64,000 nucleotides of DNA, taken from assembly GCA_947253875.1 (NCBI GenBank), contig CAMYAM010000005.1, positions 38,807-102,806 of the forward strand, written 5' to 3'. The stretch is from an uncultured Fastidiosipila sp. GTDB lineage: Bacteria; Bacillota; Clostridia; Saccharofermentanales; Fastidiosipilaceae. Under the pieces are notes generated by a model. The model was not told the DNA's origin. It did no database searches and saw only the letters and a list, made by a program, of their open reading frames with translations. The translations under genes were made by a program, and so were the position numbers. Positions 27,288 to 35,948 of this stretch are shown one piece after another; the first letter of the stretch is position 1; each line of letters opens with the position of its first letter.

Positions 27288-28674
27288 TTTATTAAGATTA
27301 GCTCTAGCTAACTTAGGTAGACGTAAATTAAGAACTAGCCTCACTGTTTTGGGGGTAATAATAGGCTGCGCTTCGATTGTAGTCATGCTCTCCATTGCTG
27401 CCGGTCAGGAACAAATGCTGTTGAAACAGATAGAGTCTAGTAGGGGTTTAACAGAGATTGATGTAAGTAGTTATCAGAATCCTAATAAGAAACCTTCTGC
27501 TCCTGGACAAGGTCTTGCCAAAGAAGGTACTGGTTTGACTGACAAGGAAATTGAGGAACTGCGAACTTGGCCAAAAGTCAAAAAAGTTTACCCTGTCCTA
27601 ACTCACTATATGAACGCTAAAACTGCTACTGGTAGTGAAGCCTACCTTAATTTAATTGCATATCCATATGAATATATTAAAGATTTGAAATTGGATTATG
27701 TGAAAGGTGCTTTCCCTAAACCTGGTACTAATCCACGTTCTATATTACCGCTTAGTGCTGGTAAAGATGTACAGGAACAATTTTATGACCCACATGGTAA
27801 AGCAGGTGGCGATTTATTTGAATATTACGACAACTTTGGGGAAAATAGTGATTCTCAAAAAGTTGATTTGTACAATGAGGCTATTTTTGTAACAGTTCAG
27901 GAGGAGCGAGAAGAGGACGGAGTTACAATTCTACCTAAGAAATATCTCGTTCAAGTTGATGCTATTCATGATTCTAAAACTGATTTTGAATTGAAGTCTA
28001 GCTTAATCACAGAGATTGAAGCTTTTAAGACTTTTATGAATCAAGCATATAAAGGAAAAGCCTGGCCTAACCAACCTTCTAATAAAGATGGGAAAGCTAT
28101 AGGCGCAATTAATTACAGTAGTTTAAAAGTTATAAGTAACAGTATTGAAGATACAGAAACACTTCTGAAAGATTTAAGAGCCGCTGGTTATGAATGCAAC
28201 AGTAACTTAGAATTTGTTAAAAGTATGCGTGAAAATATGCGTACTATGCAGTTAGTTCTAGGTGGAATTGGTGGTGTTGCCTTCTTAGTTGCTGCTATTG
28301 GTATTGCCAATACAATGATGATGTCCATATATGAACGTACCAAAGAGATTGGTATTTTTAAGGTACTAGGTTGTAGATTAAGAGATATTTCATACTTGTT
28401 CTTATTGGAATCTGCGTTCATTGGATTTATTGGTGGTGTCCTAGGAGTAATAATTAGTTCAGGAATATCGATGCTAATTAATAATATAGCTAGTTCAGGA
28501 GGCGGTTTTGAGTTTGCGGAGGCAGCTGAAGAAGTTAGACAAATATCAGTTATTAGTCCTCAATTAGCAATAATGGCAATTATTTTCTCCACTTTGATAG
28601 GTACTATTTCGGGCTTAATTCCTGCGATTCGAGCAATGAAGTTATCACCACTTAATGCTTTACGCACCGAGTAA
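27274..28674 (+). CDS. FtsX/MacB-type ABC permease
   Basis: 466 residues. An N-terminal helix with the MacB start LRLALANLGRRKLRTSLTVLGVIIG is followed by a large extracellular domain (about 45-330). Three helices at the C-terminus carry the FtsX signature GIANTMMMSIYERTKEIGIFKVLG, ending in GLIPAIRAMKLSPLNALRTE. It completes the ABC module with the two preceding genes. MacB-type proteins transmit motion rather than forming a channel, so the system may move a lipoprotein or peptide or sense envelope stress. Confidence 0.88.
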   Translation: MRFSDLLRLALANLGRRKLRTSLTVLGVIIGCASIVVMLSIAAGQEQMLLKQIESSRGLTEIDVSSYQNPNKKPSAPGQGLAKEGTGLTDKEIEELRTWPKVKKVYPVLTHYMNAKTATGSEAYLNLIAYPYEYIKDLKLDYVKGAFPKPGTNPRSILPLSAGKDVQEQFYDPHGKAGGDLFEYYDNFGENSDSQKVDLYNEAIFVTVQEEREEDGVTILPKKYLVQVDAIHDSKTDFELKSSLITEIEAFKTFMNQAYKGKAWPNQPSNKDGKAIGAINYSSLKVISNSIEDTETLLKDLRAAGYECNSNLEFVKSMRENMRTMQLVLGGIGGVAFLVAAIGIANTMMMSIYERTKEIGIFKVLGCRLRDISYLFLLESAFIGFIGGVLGVIISSGISMLINNIASSGGGFEFAEAAEEVRQISVISPQLAIMAIIFSTLIGTISGLIPAIRAMKLSPLNALRTE

Positions 28675-28797
28675 TAGTGTAGAAATTAATTAAATTACCA
28701 AGCTTAATTAATAGTAAGTTACAGAATTTTTTACAGACATATGTGAGAATATATGTCGTCCAGTGGAGAATCTGTATTATTTAATATTGGAGCATTT

Positions 28798-29517
28798 ATG
28801 CTAAAAGAACTTAAAAATGAATTAGAAAAGTTAAGAGATCCAGAATATAAAGAATTTCAAGCCAAAATTATCCCTAATATCTCAAGTGAAAGAATATTAG
28901 GTGTTCGTATCCCTGTTTTGAGAAAGTTTGCAAAAGAGAAAATTCTCAATTCTACAAAAACTAAGACCGAATTTATGATGAGCTTTCCTTACAAATATCA
29001 TGAAGGCGAAGTTCTTCATATGATGATATTGGAAAAAGAAAAGGATATAAATTTAGTTTTTGAAGATCTAGATAAATTCTTACCATATGTAAGTAACTGG
29101 GCTGTATCTGATTATGCTTCGCCCAAAGTTATTCTACTGAATAGAGAGTTTACTTTAAAACATGTGAAAAAATGGCTTGCAGTGGATCCAAATATTTCGC
29201 CATATAAAATTAGGTATGCAATTAAGATCCTAAAAGATCATTTCCTAGATGTAGAATTTTCTCCAGAATATATAGACTGGGTAGTGAATGTTAAAAGCGA
29301 TGACTACTATGTAGAAATGATGAAGGCTTGGTTTATTGCAGAAGCATTGTGTAAACAATATGAAGCAAGCATAGTAGTACTACAAGAGTACAAGCTAGAT
29401 GCTAAAACTCACAACCAAGCTATCCAAAAAGCAATCGACAGTCGCAGAATAGATCATGAAACGAAAAAGTATCTAAGAACACTTAGACTTCCGGGTGGGG
29501 TGTTGAAAAGAATATAG
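28798..29517 (+). CDS. DNA alkylation repair protein, AlkD-like
   Basis: 239 residues from ATG 28798, preceded by GGAG at 5 nt; an earlier ATG (28753) lacks a ribosome site. The family of HEAT-like repeat glycosylases begins with LKELKNELEKLRDPEYKEFQ and contains RILGVRIPVLRKFAKE and ISPYKIRYAIKILKDHFLD. Members either excise alkylated bases or have unknown roles in small anaerobe genomes, where this short type is common. Single gene, facing the M20 gene convergently. Confidence 0.8.
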   Translation: MLKELKNELEKLRDPEYKEFQAKIIPNISSERILGVRIPVLRKFAKEKILNSTKTKTEFMMSFPYKYHEGEVLHMMILEKEKDINLVFEDLDKFLPYVSNWAVSDYASPKVILLNREFTLKHVKKWLAVDPNISPYKIRYAIKILKDHFLDVEFSPEYIDWVVNVKSDDYYVEMMKAWFIAEALCKQYEASIVVLQEYKLDAKTHNQAIQKAIDSRRIDHETKKYLRTLRLPGGVLKRI

Positions 29518-29556
29518 ATTCTTGGCTTTTGCTTACGGACAGGATCGACTGTGAAA

Positions 29557-30753
29557 TTACTCAATACCATTTAAATACTCATAGACTAAATTTGCCATGG
29601 TTTTTGCTGCAATAATCAAAGCACCGTCATCACAGTAAAAATATGGGTTATGATGCGGAGTTTCTTTATTCCCTTCTGGAGTACAACCAACATAAAAGAA
29701 AAGTCCAGGAGCTTCAAGTGCAAATTCTGCAAAATCCTCTGAAGGAGCTTGAGGGCCACAATGACTGTAATCTTTTAATTCTGGTATTTTAGCTTCTTGC
29801 ATGACTTTATCCATCATCTGACAAAGTTCCTCATTATTGTGCAATACAGGGTAGTCATAAGTGAAATTTATTTCATAATCAATGGCAAACCCTACTTTAA
29901 TACCTTCAAGGATTCTTTTGATTTCTGTTTCGACTTTTTCTTGTGTTTCAGGACTCATAGCTCGTAGATCTGCAATAATTTCTACGTGATCGTTTACTGC
30001 ATTTACTGGGCCACGACCATCTATAGAATTTATTGAGATAGTTGCCATTTCGAATGGATCTATTCTTCTAGAAATTACTGATTGAACTTCTGTGATAAAA
30101 TACGAAGAAGCCAAAATTGCATCGTTAGCTAATTGGGGAGTGGAAGCATGTCCAGCTGTACCTGTAATTATTAGTTTGAAGTTTCCACGACCTGTCTGAG
30201 CATTTCCAGGGCAAAGTTTGACTTCTCCTAATTTCCCATTGGTCATAACGTGTGCACCAAAAACAGCATCAACCCCAGCCATAACATTATTGTTGACCAT
30301 TCCAATGGCGCCACCAGGAGTGACTTCTTCAGCGTTTTGATGAATTATGAGAACTTTACCGTTAAACTCAGATTTTAATTCAATAAGGGATTTGGCTAAA
30401 ACCATTAAATAAGCAGTATGTGCATCGTGCCCACAAGCATGCATAACACCAGGATTCTTAGATATATACGGCACGTCAGTTTTTTCTTGGATTGCTAAAG
30501 CATCAAAATCTGCTCTCAATGCTAGAGTTTTGCCAGGGTTTCCAGAATCAATTAAAACAGTTAAACCTAGACCGTCACCAACTTTTCTGGTTATTTCACA
30601 ATCGAGATTTTTGTAATAATTGTAAATGTATTTTTCGGTTTCATGCTCTTGCCAAGAAACTTCTGGGTATTGGTGAAGATAATGTCTAATTTCAATCATC
30701 TCATCTTGTTTTTGGTTAATCTTATCAATAAGTTTTTCTCGAAAACTATTCAT
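29557..30753 (-). CDS. M20 family amidohydrolase (N-acyl amino acid/hippurate type)
   Basis: 398 residues from ATG 30753, after AGGGGAG; the upstream in-frame start at 30798 falls in the terminator of the preceding gene. Metal ligands are seen in HACGHDAHTAY, QNAEEVTPGG and the late PHHNPYF. The small dimerisation domain lies at about 185-300. It cleaves N-acyl or N-aroyl amino acids. The substrate is not deducible from sequence. Confidence 0.9.
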   Translation of the reverse strand: MNSFREKLIDKINQKQDEMIEIRHYLHQYPEVSWQEHETEKYIYNYYKNLDCEITRKVGDGLGLTVLIDSGNPGKTLALRADFDALAIQEKTDVPYISKNPGVMHACGHDAHTAYLMVLAKSLIELKSEFNGKVLIIHQNAEEVTPGGAIGMVNNNVMAGVDAVFGAHVMTNGKLGEVKLCPGNAQTGRGNFKLIITGTAGHASTPQLANDAILASSYFITEVQSVISRRIDPFEMATISINSIDGRGPVNAVNDHVEIIADLRAMSPETQEKVETEIKRILEGIKVGFAIDYEINFTYDYPVLHNNEELCQMMDKVMQEAKIPELKDYSHCGPQAPSEDFAEFALEAPGLFFYVGCTPEGNKETPHHNPYFYCDDGALIIAAKTMANLVYEYLNGIE

Positions 30754-30783
30754 TGCAAGCTCCCCTTTCAGCAAATTTTTCGC

Positions 30784-30818
30784 ACAAAAAATTAGCACCT
30801 ATAAAAAGTGCTAATTTA
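30784..30818 (-). terminator. Terminator after the small Cys-rich gene
   Basis: On the minus strand AAATTAGCAC pairs with GTGCTAATTT and ends in a T-run. It lies between the small gene and the M20 gene, so the latter needs its own promoter or readthrough. Confidence 0.75.
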
Positions 30819-30828
30819 TCTTTCTTAA

Positions 30829-31050
30829 TCATTTATCTTCTTTTTTGCAACAATGATCGCAAATATCAAATTTCAAGTCTTTGTATTTGGCTTTAGCAAA
30901 TTTCATTGCTTCATCAACATCCTTGAAAAAATCCAATGTTACACAGTTTGCATTCTCTGGTGTATGTGGGCAAATATATTCATGGATTTTGTGGGTTCCA
31001 TCATTACTTGCGTTCAAATTGTATGTGAATAAAGTCTTTTTCTTTGTCAT
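30829..31050 (-). CDS. Small Cys-containing protein of unknown function
   Basis: 73 residues. The start at ATG 31050 has GGAGGTC 6 nt upstream; an earlier in-frame ATG (31065) overlaps that ribosome site. Five cysteines lie in two groups (ICPHTPENANC and CDHCCKK), with a nearby His, as in small zinc-binding proteins. No signal peptide or helix. I do not recognise the family. A ribosome site and its own terminator make it a real gene. Confidence 0.65.
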   Translation of the reverse strand: MTKKKTLFTYNLNASNDGTHKIHEYICPHTPENANCVTLDFFKDVDEAMKFAKAKYKDLKFDICDHCCKKEDK

Positions 31051-31144
31051 AATCTTGACCTCCATAAATACATCATTACAAACATTATACTACGTAGAGA
31101 TAAAAAGCTCGTTACTTTTATCTGAATAAGTTTTAAAGCCAGTC

Positions 31145-32428
31145 CTATCTAGCGGCAATAGCGGAAAAACGTTGATATTTCTCCTCGAAGTTTTCTCGAT
31201 CACAAGTTAGACTGAACTTATCAATAACATTTTCATGCATATCTTTAACAGCTTCTGCTAAGAAAGCCTTGTTCTTGTCACTGGCAGATGTTGCCAAAAT
31301 AATAAATGCATCATAAAGTGTGTTCATAATCTCAGAAGTTTCACCAGCATGATTATAAATATGGACAAAAGTATCATAGAAATCTTGTTCAAATGATTGA
31401 GTAAAGTAATAGATTAAACCATTATCCCCAATGTTTTTGACGTAGTGATTACTATCTACTTTAGAGAGTTTACTCATCAACAAACTTAGCTTTCTAATAC
31501 AGTGAGTGGCAGTTGATGGATCTCTTACGTCAGAAGATAATGCACTTATAGTAATCTCAGTAAGTTTATCAAGACCATAACGATAATCGGTTATGCTGAT
31601 TTTATTTTCTTGAATATGGAAAATATCATAAATTTCTTTAATAACTTTATCACTTATAAGTTCTGAGTCTTTTTTAGTGTAAATTCTAGCTAACTCCTCA
31701 GATTCTACGACGAATTCTCCTCTTTTGTGAGAGAGATATACCAAACCACTGAAATTTTTAAAAATATCTCCTGCTTCTGTATAATTAATAGCTTCGAGAT
31801 ATCCAGATTTTTTGCTTAATACTGAAATATATTGACTCTCCTCAAGGTCGCCAACATTGTATTCACGGTCCCTATCTTCTAGGTCCTCATCAATAACTTT
31901 TGAGGTAATCTCAGAGATTTCAGTAATTAAATTAGTAACTTGTAGACTTTTAATAGTCTCTTGGAAGAAAATTGTTAAATATAAAACGCAAAGTAGACCG
32001 TATAAAACTCCAATGTTACCTGCAATTACAGGGGTTTCAGAGTTGTAAGTCTTAGTAAAATTAAGAGCAATAATACTGTAAATAAATCCTCCGATAAAAG
32101 CTCCAAGGACTTTCATAGTAATTTTTTTGCTGGCAAAGTTCTCAACTACACGTGGGGTAAAGCTACTACTATAAAAAGTTAAAACAGAAATTATAGTAGT
32201 GAAAGTGAAAGTAGCTATTGATAAGAGCGCTGAAGAAAGTGATGATAAAACCGACTGAGCACTCTCAGCTGAAGTGAAAATTATTTCTGGTAAATATTTA
32301 TGATCAACAGTTTCACTGGTATCTACAAGTAAGACTGCGGTCAATAGGACCAAGGACAGTAGAACGTACTGTAAAAAGTAGACCCAAGTACGTTTGTTAT
32401 ATAAAAATATCTTTGCATTATTTAGCAT
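31145..32428 (-). CDS. DUF2254 membrane protein
   Basis: 427 residues with four N-terminal membrane helices (about 15-35, 60-85, 100-125, 135-160) and a long cytoplasmic C-terminal half. The block SSALLSIATFTFTTIISVLTFYSSSFTPRVVENF contains the DUF2254 signature. Function is unknown; members are widespread inner-membrane proteins. It is monocistronic here. Confidence 0.85.
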   Translation of the reverse strand: MLNNAKIFLYNKRTWVYFLQYVLLSLVLLTAVLLVDTSETVDHKYLPEIIFTSAESAQSVLSSLSSALLSIATFTFTTIISVLTFYSSSFTPRVVENFASKKITMKVLGAFIGGFIYSIIALNFTKTYNSETPVIAGNIGVLYGLLCVLYLTIFFQETIKSLQVTNLITEISEITSKVIDEDLEDRDREYNVGDLEESQYISVLSKKSGYLEAINYTEAGDIFKNFSGLVYLSHKRGEFVVESEELARIYTKKDSELISDKVIKEIYDIFHIQENKISITDYRYGLDKLTEITISALSSDVRDPSTATHCIRKLSLLMSKLSKVDSNHYVKNIGDNGLIYYFTQSFEQDFYDTFVHIYNHAGETSEIMNTLYDAFIILATSASDKNKAFLAEAVKDMHENVIDKFSLTCDRENFEEKYQRFSAIAAR

Positions 32429-32525
32429 TTATTACTCCTCGTTAGCATTAAAATCATTATAGATAGGGGGTTCTAAGCATCTGTGCTCTGAACATCCGTA
32501 ATTCTGTGCATTTATACAGAAGGTT

Positions 32526-33464
32526 TTACCACAACTCATCCATTTGGTTGACCAAAGCCTCGTGAATAGCAGTTTCAAAAGAACTGTGACCACTAGCTTC
32601 TACAAAGTGCAACTTAGCATGAGGACAAGCTTGTTGTAATTCGTAAGCTCCTATAGGTCTACAATTAATGTCATAGCGCCCATGGAAAATATGCATTGGA
32701 ATTTTTGCTAATCTATCAGCTCGGTTCAAAAGATAATTATCTTCATACCAGAACATGCGGTTGGCAAAATAATGAGCTTCCATTAAACCTAGAGATAACT
32801 CACCATCTGTTACTGCAGCTGCATAGTCAATTTCTTTAGGCAATAGAGTACTAACTGCAGTTTCCCAATCACTCCAGCGCTTACATGCTTCAGCACGAGA
32901 AATGTCAGATTTCATCATTAATTTGTAGTAAGCATCAACAAGGTCATTTTGCTCGCCTTTTGGAATGTAATTTTTGAAACGTGCGAATTCTTCTGGGAAA
33001 AATTGAGCAGCTCCACCGTTGTAAAGCCAGTCAATATCAGCTTTTCTACCTAAGAAAATTCCTCGTAATATTAAAGAGCGGACTCTTTCGGGATGATGAA
33101 TTGCATAGGCAAGAGCTAAGGTAGATCCATAACTACCTCCAAATACTACCCAAGATTCAAAACCATAGTACTCCCTTATTTTTTCGATATCTGCAACACT
33201 ATCTAATACAGTGTTGTTTTCTAAGCAAAGAAACGGTTCGCTTTTTCCAACTCCTCTTTGGTCAAATAGTATCGTATGAAATGAATTGGGGTGGAAAAAT
33301 GAGCGGGATTTTTCATTGATACCACCACCAGGCCCACCGTGCAAGAAAATTACAGGTATACCCTCAGTATTACCAACATCTTCAATGTAAATTTTGTGAA
33401 TGTCATCTACTTGCAAATGAAATGCTTTGTTTAATTCATGATTATCATATCCAGAAAAGTCCAT
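32526..33464 (-). CDS. pip: Proline iminopeptidase (S33 alpha/beta hydrolase)
   Basis: 312 residues. Releases N-terminal proline from peptides in the cytoplasm. The nucleophile is S111 in FGGSYGSTL, the oxyanion motif is HGGPGGG, the acid Asp is in HGRYDINCRP and the His in EASGHSSFE. Length and motifs match the bacterial monomeric enzyme. No export signal. Confidence 0.93.
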   Translation of the reverse strand: MDFSGYDNHELNKAFHLQVDDIHKIYIEDVGNTEGIPVIFLHGGPGGGINEKSRSFFHPNSFHTILFDQRGVGKSEPFLCLENNTVLDSVADIEKIREYYGFESWVVFGGSYGSTLALAYAIHHPERVRSLILRGIFLGRKADIDWLYNGGAAQFFPEEFARFKNYIPKGEQNDLVDAYYKLMMKSDISRAEACKRWSDWETAVSTLLPKEIDYAAAVTDGELSLGLMEAHYFANRMFWYEDNYLLNRADRLAKIPMHIFHGRYDINCRPIGAYELQQACPHAKLHFVEASGHSSFETAIHEALVNQMDELW

Positions 33465-33556
33465 ATTTCACTCCTCAATAAAAATATTTAACTCAATTAT
33501 AGATGAAAGTGATTAAATTATTTAAAAATACTTAAATATCAGCTATTCTAGTTAAT

Positions 33557-34801
33557 ATGCAGAGGAAGATTTTACATGTTGATATGAATAATTTTTATGC
33601 TTCAGTAGAGTTACTGGATAAGCCGGAGCTTCGAAATAAACCTGTCATTGTTGGTGGAGATGAGTCTAGCCGTCATGGTATAGTCTTGGCAAAAAATGAA
33701 GTAGCAAAAAAATATGGAATCAAAACTGCAGAAACACTTTATCAAGCTCGCAAAAAATGTCCCAATTTAGTAGCTTTACCTTCACATCATGATCTCTATA
33801 GAGAGTATTCACGCAAGGCAAAAGCAATTTATTTGGAATATAGTGACAAGGTTCAGAGTTTCGGTCCTGATGAGGCATGGATAGATGTCACTCATAGACC
33901 AGAGAGTGGTTTAGAGCTAGCAGAAACAATACAAAACAGAATTCTTAAAGAGCTAGGCTTAACGGTTTCAGTTGGTGTTTCTTGGAATAAGACTTTTGCA
34001 AAAATGGGCAGTGATTATAAGAAGCCATTTGCCATAACCGTAATAGATGAGAGTAATTATCAGGAAATTTTGTGGCCTTTGCCAGTTGAGTCTTTCTTAT
34101 TTGTAGGGAGTAAAACTGCAGAACGACTTAAGATTATTGGAATCAATACAATTGGCGAATTAGCGAAAGTTGACCCAGTTTATATTAGTAAATATCTTGG
34201 CAAGCATGGTATGAGTCTAGTAAAAAATGCTAGAGGAGAAGATGAAGATCCAGTTCTAAGTCAGGCTGAGCAAGGACCTGCGAAATCTATTGGGGCGATG
34301 AGAACGACTAGTAAAGATTTATCCAAGCCGGAGGAGATTTCCAAATTGTTTTCACTGCTGGCAGACGAAGTTGAAGCAAGATTAGCTACTGAAAATATGC
34401 GGACTAGAACTCTCAGGATATATGTTAGAGATAATAAATTTAATAATTACACTCGCCAAAAAGCATTAGAAAGAGCAATTTCGAATAAAGCTGAATTAGA
34501 AAAAGCAGCCCTAAGCCTGTTTAAAGAGCATTTTCAAGACATCGGAGCTATCCGTTTATTGGGCATTACAGCAGATAAACTAGAAGATAAGAACCTACCT
34601 CAACAGATGGATTTGGAAGATTTAATGCTCGTTGAGAGCGATATAGAAGAGAACAAAAAAGTAACTTCTAAAGAAATTGAAATTTTGCTAAATGAATTAC
34701 AATTTAAATTTGGTGAAGCAAGTGTATTTTTAGCAAATGACCTTAATGAAAGTCATGAATTGAAGGGCTCTGATGACTTGGATGATTTTTGTGATAAATA
34801 G
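33557..34801 (+). CDS. dinB: DNA polymerase IV (Y family)
   Basis: 414 residues. Error-prone translesion polymerase. The catalytic metal ligands are D9 in LHVDMNNFYAS and D105-E106 in SFGPDEAWIDVT; the usual text is SIDEAY, so the GP insertion-like variant is a small oddity shared by some clostridial enzymes. Palm, thumb (helix-hairpin-helix near 175-200) and little-finger domains (240-350) are present. The last 60 acidic residues may carry a clamp-binding motif, but I do not see a clear one. Confidence 0.93.
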   Translation: MQRKILHVDMNNFYASVELLDKPELRNKPVIVGGDESSRHGIVLAKNEVAKKYGIKTAETLYQARKKCPNLVALPSHHDLYREYSRKAKAIYLEYSDKVQSFGPDEAWIDVTHRPESGLELAETIQNRILKELGLTVSVGVSWNKTFAKMGSDYKKPFAITVIDESNYQEILWPLPVESFLFVGSKTAERLKIIGINTIGELAKVDPVYISKYLGKHGMSLVKNARGEDEDPVLSQAEQGPAKSIGAMRTTSKDLSKPEEISKLFSLLADEVEARLATENMRTRTLRIYVRDNKFNNYTRQKALERAISNKAELEKAALSLFKEHFQDIGAIRLLGITADKLEDKNLPQQMDLEDLMLVESDIEENKKVTSKEIEILLNELQFKFGEASVFLANDLNESHELKGSDDLDDFCDK

Positions 34802-34918
34802 TATTTAATTGTTTAATCATCTTGAGCGTATCTGTGTTAAAATATTTAGACTGTTAAAAATATTTTTTATTAGAAAAAAGAGTTAAGAAAAAGGAATTAT
34901 TTATATAAGGAGTGGAGT

Positions 34919-35719
34919 ATGTTTTCAAAGGTTAAGGGTGCTGAGATTGAGCAATTTTTGGAAGAGAAACCTTTACGTTTTTATGATGAAAGAGAAGAAC
35001 TAGAAGATCTATTGTTTGATGATGAAGCTGAATATTATTTATCAGACGATAATGCTATTATGGTAAATCCTGGTGAGACTAGAGAAATTTGGTCAATGCC
35101 TTTATCCGATAATTTCGACCTAAAGGCATTCGAAGATTGGCTAGCCAGACAAGGATCTGAATTTAGTGTAATCATGAATGTAACTGGTATGAACCCAGGA
35201 TCTTTTAGATATCAAGAGTACTATGATGTTTCTGAACCAATTAAGAGCTACTACCATAAAGGTGAAGGTGAGCAAAAAGATAGCTTCGAACCTAGTGAGT
35301 TTGGTGCCGAGATTCCAGGAACAATTCGTTTGTTAAATGCGAATGATGAGAAGACTGCTAGAAACTTCTTCCAGACAGAAACCAGAGGAATTATGGATTT
35401 AGGTCAAGTTTTCTCCTTTATAGTCAAAGACGAATTAGGAAAAATCTTAGGTTACTTCGATGAAGATGGAAAATTGATTGGCTACATAACAAGTATGTAT
35501 GGCGCCTATGATGTTCTCGTAGTTGATGATCTGTATGTCCTATCTTCCCGACGTAAACAAGGAGTTGGAAGTAGCTTGGCAAAAGCACTCTTAGCTGTGG
35601 CAAATGCAGAATCAATGGACGTATATTGGCCAGTTGCTGAAACAGAATTAGCCCAAAAGACTGCAGAGTCAGCTGGTTACGAAGAAGTTGCCCAAAGAAT
35701 TTCAATTAAGAACTTATAA
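34919..35719 (+). CDS. GNAT acetyltransferase-domain protein
   Basis: 266 residues. The C-terminal part (about 165-260) has the GNAT fold: VLVVDDLYVLSSRRKQGVGSSLAKALL contains the acetyl-CoA loop RRKQGVG. The N-terminal 130 residues are acidic and may be a second, degenerate GNAT half. A ribosome site AAGGAG lies 10 nt before the start. The acceptor is unknown. Confidence 0.75.
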   Translation: MFSKVKGAEIEQFLEEKPLRFYDEREELEDLLFDDEAEYYLSDDNAIMVNPGETREIWSMPLSDNFDLKAFEDWLARQGSEFSVIMNVTGMNPGSFRYQEYYDVSEPIKSYYHKGEGEQKDSFEPSEFGAEIPGTIRLLNANDEKTARNFFQTETRGIMDLGQVFSFIVKDELGKILGYFDEDGKLIGYITSMYGAYDVLVVDDLYVLSSRRKQGVGSSLAKALLAVANAESMDVYWPVAETELAQKTAESAGYEEVAQRISIKNL

Positions 35720-35848
35720 TTTCAGCTGAAACTAAGCTAAGCAAGAGCTGGTTTTAGAAAACTGCTAAAAATGCAAAAAAATAAAATTATAGAAGTTTAA
35801 TTGCATAGTCGCACAATAGAACTGAAGTACATAGTGAAATTGTTTTTA

Positions 35849-35885
35849 TCTGCCAAGTCGCTTAATTCCGAGTGAACTTGGCGGA
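35849..35885 (+). other. Inverted repeat before the SNF2 gene
   Basis: TCTGCCAAGT (35849-35858) pairs with ACTTGGCGGA (35876-35885) with one G-U pair and a 17-nt loop. Only a short T-run follows, so it is either a weak terminator of the GNAT gene or a 5' leader element of the helicase gene. Confidence 0.4.
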
Positions 35886-35948
35886 AAACTTTTGGAGCTA
35901 TTGTTTTATTTTAATTTTAGAATTTGGTAAATAAAGAGGTTATTTAAT

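Noticed and set aside
28685..28712. Terminator after the FtsX-type permease
   Set aside because: ATTAATTAA and TTAATTAAT pair, but the stem is pure A/T and no T-run follows, so it is unlikely to stop transcription.
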